Below, in pieces: positions 29,357 through 31,095 of a stretch of DNA of 31,095 nucleotides; position 1 is the stretch's first letter, and each line of letters opens with the position of its first letter. A model generated the notes under the pieces. The model did not search any database and had not been told where the DNA came from. It saw only the letters and a program-made list of their open reading frames with translations. The DNA is taken from NCBI RefSeq assembly GCF_000485595.1, contig NW_014577097.1, forward strand, positions 95,857-126,951. The letters run 5' to 3'. Source of the stretch: Priapulus caudatus. Its lineage: Eukaryota > Priapulida > Priapulimorpha > Priapulimorphida > Priapulidae. A program made the translations under genes and the position numbers.

Positions 29357-30598
29357 TCACTGCATCCGAGTAGGTGGCCCTGCAGCCGTCGTCCTCCTGA
29401 GGCTGTTGAAATGATCCAAGTACTGCTGCACGGTGTCCTTTGGCGTGTACGGTTCCGCTATTTTTGCAGCTACTAGCTGTGGAGGAAGCTGAACACTCGG
29501 TCCGATGAATCCCTGCATGAATTCTCGCATCAGATCAAAGCAGCTGGCGGGAATGTCGCACGGCTGATACTCGACCTGAGAAAAAACACGAGCAATTTAC
29601 AACCGAATGTATATCTCATTTCATGGCATCACATAGCTGGGATTTGTTATTGACCTCCATATTTCAATCTACCAAATTCAAATTAAACCTATGTACAGTG
29701 GATTAAACAAGATAATAAGATGGGTGTATTATTTGTAGCACTGCAGACACTGATAAGAAACACACCTCCACGAGTATGCCTTTGAAACTTGGTCCAATGG
29801 ACACACTGCCAATTTTGATGACAAAATCCATTTGCTCATATCTCTGCCCCTTTGACTCTATATTGGCATTCTTCTTGAGGTTGTAGGCTCCATTAAGTTT
29901 GAGCATGAAGATGTCCAATAGACTATCAGCAACCAGCACCAGACCAGACTCAAGGACAGCAAAGGTTGTCGCAGGGTGCTCAGTGTTGTGAACGAGAAAG
30001 ACATTCTTTGTTGGAGCTGCAAAATGGAATTAAATAAGATATAGGCCTACATGTGCTCGGGGAGTATGTTGTTAGTACGAGCAGTGTTCCCCCTGCATTG
30101 ACAGGAGCGAGGCGGCCTCGCTCATATTCTCAGCCGCCACACAGAAATTTGTCCAAAACACTGCCTCGCTGATGAAAATCAGTGTTCTTCCATCAATATA
30201 CTACAGAATAGCTTAGAATGCACCAAATTGCACCATTTTTTCAAAAATATTCCGGGTTTTGGCCCCAGACCCCCCTAGCCGGGGTGCTTGCTTTGCTAGG
30301 AACTCGAAACGCGCAAACACACGAACATTTTTTTACCACCTCACAGTCACAGACCTTTTTGGCCCGGGGAAACACTGCCACTGGTTACGAGTATACAATT
30401 AATCTGTTTATTACTGACAAAACATTGCTTTTACAAACCATTTGGGCCGAGGCTTGACTGGTAAGTCTCGCAATCCACGCAAAATGTTCCCGTCTTTGTT
30501 GCTCCAAGTTGTTCGACTCGTTTTTGGAGAATCTCTACAGCTTGTTGACCATTCTTTCCTTCTGGTAAGGGCCACTGGTACACACTAAGGTTATGCAT
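29357..30598 (-). CDS. MED20: MED20, Mediator head-module subunit 20
   Basis: Three exons: 30439-30598, 29766-30016 and 29357-29575, joined in phases 1 and 0, total 209 aa (human 212). Exon 1 starts MHNLSVYQWPLPEGKNGQQA and contains GTFCVDCETYQ, aligning residue for residue with the human N-terminus. Exon 2 carries FLVHNTEHPATTFAVLESG, LVADSLLDIFMLKL, and the strand-rich MDFVIKIGSVSIGPSFKGI. Exon 3 has VEYQPCDIPASCFDLMREF and the C-terminal YTPKDTVQQYLDHFNSLRR helix. Splice sites: donor GTTTGT (weak but the only one that keeps frame), acceptor TTTTGCAG, donor GTGTGT, acceptor TTTCTCAG. MED20 pairs with MED18 in the Mediator head, which bridges activators and RNA polymerase II. It is divergent to the gene at the right edge. 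Confidence 0.96.
30017..30438 (-). other. MED20 intron 1 with hAT-like insertion
   Basis: A 422-bp intron; about 300 bp of it is the transposon-like element at 30082-30383. Confidence 0.85.
30082..30383. mobile_element. hAT-like MITE in MED20 intron 1
   Basis: The left end CAGTGTTCCCCCTGCA and the right end, the complement of CAGTGTTTCCCCGGGCC (with an extra GCCACTG at the edge), are typical hAT-style CAGTG ends. TACGAG occurs directly before the left end (30076-30081) and one or two bases after the right end (30386-30391), a plausible decayed 8-bp target duplication. No coding capacity. Confidence 0.65.
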
Positions 30599-30677
30599 AG
30601 ACAAAATAATCAGTATTACTATTATATAATATAAACAATTAATTCATGCAAATTTTACAAACAAAATCACCCGGCCC

Positions 30678-30886
30678 AAGGATAGAGAACATGGGTCCCA
30701 ATAAAACCAATGTGCCTAAACCTAACCCGGCCTAACCCTAAGGCTAATTCTAACCCTAACCCTAATCCTAATCCTAACTCTAACCCTAACCATAACCCTA
30801 ACCTATTATATTGATATAATATTATATTTATATTGATGTAAATGACATTGGTTTTATTGGGACCCATGACCATGTTCTCTATCCTT
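30678..30886. repeat. Foldback element with degenerate telomere-like core
   Basis: The left arm AAGGATAGAGAACATGGGTC (30678-30713) and its complement (30845-30886, with a 6-bp insertion) enclose about 90 bp of CCTAACC/CCTAATCC/CTCTAACC repeats and an AT-rich block. The right arm plus AT block plus CCTAA repeats reappears, in the opposite orientation, at 11632-11755. It sits in the gap between the MED20 start and the divergent gene at the right edge. Confidence 0.85.
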
Positions 30887-30963
30887 GAACCAATCACCCT
30901 CTGACAATAACCTCATAACCTCATAAGTGATAATCTTCAAAAGTCCTGGAGACTATAACGAAG

Positions 30964-31095
30964 ATGGAGAGAGTGGATCAAGTCGGTAGATCCACACTGC
31001 GGATCGCAGCGGAAAAAGTTGTGAATTTGCTATTTACCAAGGATGAAGGCAGTGAATTCCAATACGGAATCACAGAGACAAAGAAGCTAAACTTA
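30964..31095 (+). CDS. Unidentified gene, first 44 codons (runs off the window)
   Basis: From ATG 30964 (context GAAGATGG) an open frame continues to the window edge. It starts MERVDQVGRSTLRIAAEKVV and goes on NLLFTKDEGSEFQYGITETK. The codon use looks protein-like and an amphipathic helix is likely near residues 8-22. I recognise no family. The start codons of this gene and MED20 are 365 bp apart and divergent. It may also be a longer exon without a splice site in view, so nothing can be said of function. Confidence 0.6.
   Translation, partial: MERVDQVGRSTLRIAAEKVVNLLFTKDEGSEFQYGITETKKLNL

Noticed and set aside
30714-30801. Chromosome end (telomeric CCTAA repeats)
   Set aside because: Repeats are degenerate, enclosed by inverted arms and followed by coding sequence, so they are interstitial.

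Overview
This window is animal nuclear DNA, very probably from an invertebrate bilaterian. It has intron-containing, GC-rich coding exons set in AT-rich introns, dense non-autonomous DNA transposons, and microsatellites. The amidated 44-residue CRF/DH44-type neuropeptide and the 12-cysteine insulin-binding-like secreted protein point towards a protostome, but I cannot name a species. I found gene models by joining exons at GT/AG sites and checking phase and residue-by-residue spacing against remembered human relatives. No database search was run.

Layout. 1-6850 has no recognised host gene: tetranucleotide repeats, an RTE-like LINE endonuclease fragment (about 1690-2220), a PIF/Harbinger transposon with 69-bp terminal inverted repeats (2461-4035), and G-rich repeat ends. 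At 6859-7203 (+) lies a complete DH44/CRF-like neuropeptide precursor. At 8451-12106 (-) is the three-exon glucosyltransferase gene ALG10, whose introns carry several MITE-like elements. Divergent from it starts TPRKB (+). Its first exon is at 12458-12598 and the other three are at 25256-26117, so intron 1 is about 12.7 kb. That intron holds a 2.5-kb tandem duplication, each copy containing a large palindrome; decayed repeats; GA- and GT-rich tracts; and a complete three-exon gene on the opposite strand (23254-24342, -) for a secreted SIBD/IGFBP-like protein.

Only 96 bp after TPRKB, on the same strand, is the intronless ciliary transition-zone gene B9D1 (26214-26828). Its last codons and stop lie inside a 66-68 bp minisatellite that continues to about 27306. 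A hAT-like non-autonomous element (28025-28727) follows. Then comes MED20 (29357-30598, -; three exons, 209 aa), and divergent from it an unidentified gene whose first 44 codons run off the right edge (30964-31095, +). The space between those two genes holds a foldback element with TTAGGG-like repeats, and related sequence sits in ALG10 intron 1.

The housekeeping genes act in unrelated processes: N-glycan precursor synthesis (ALG10), tRNA t6A modification (TPRKB), ciliary gating (B9D1) and transcription (MED20). What links them is architecture: two divergent promoters, one tight head-to-tail pair and one nested antisense gene. I saw no CRISPR array, rRNA gene or convincing tRNA gene.
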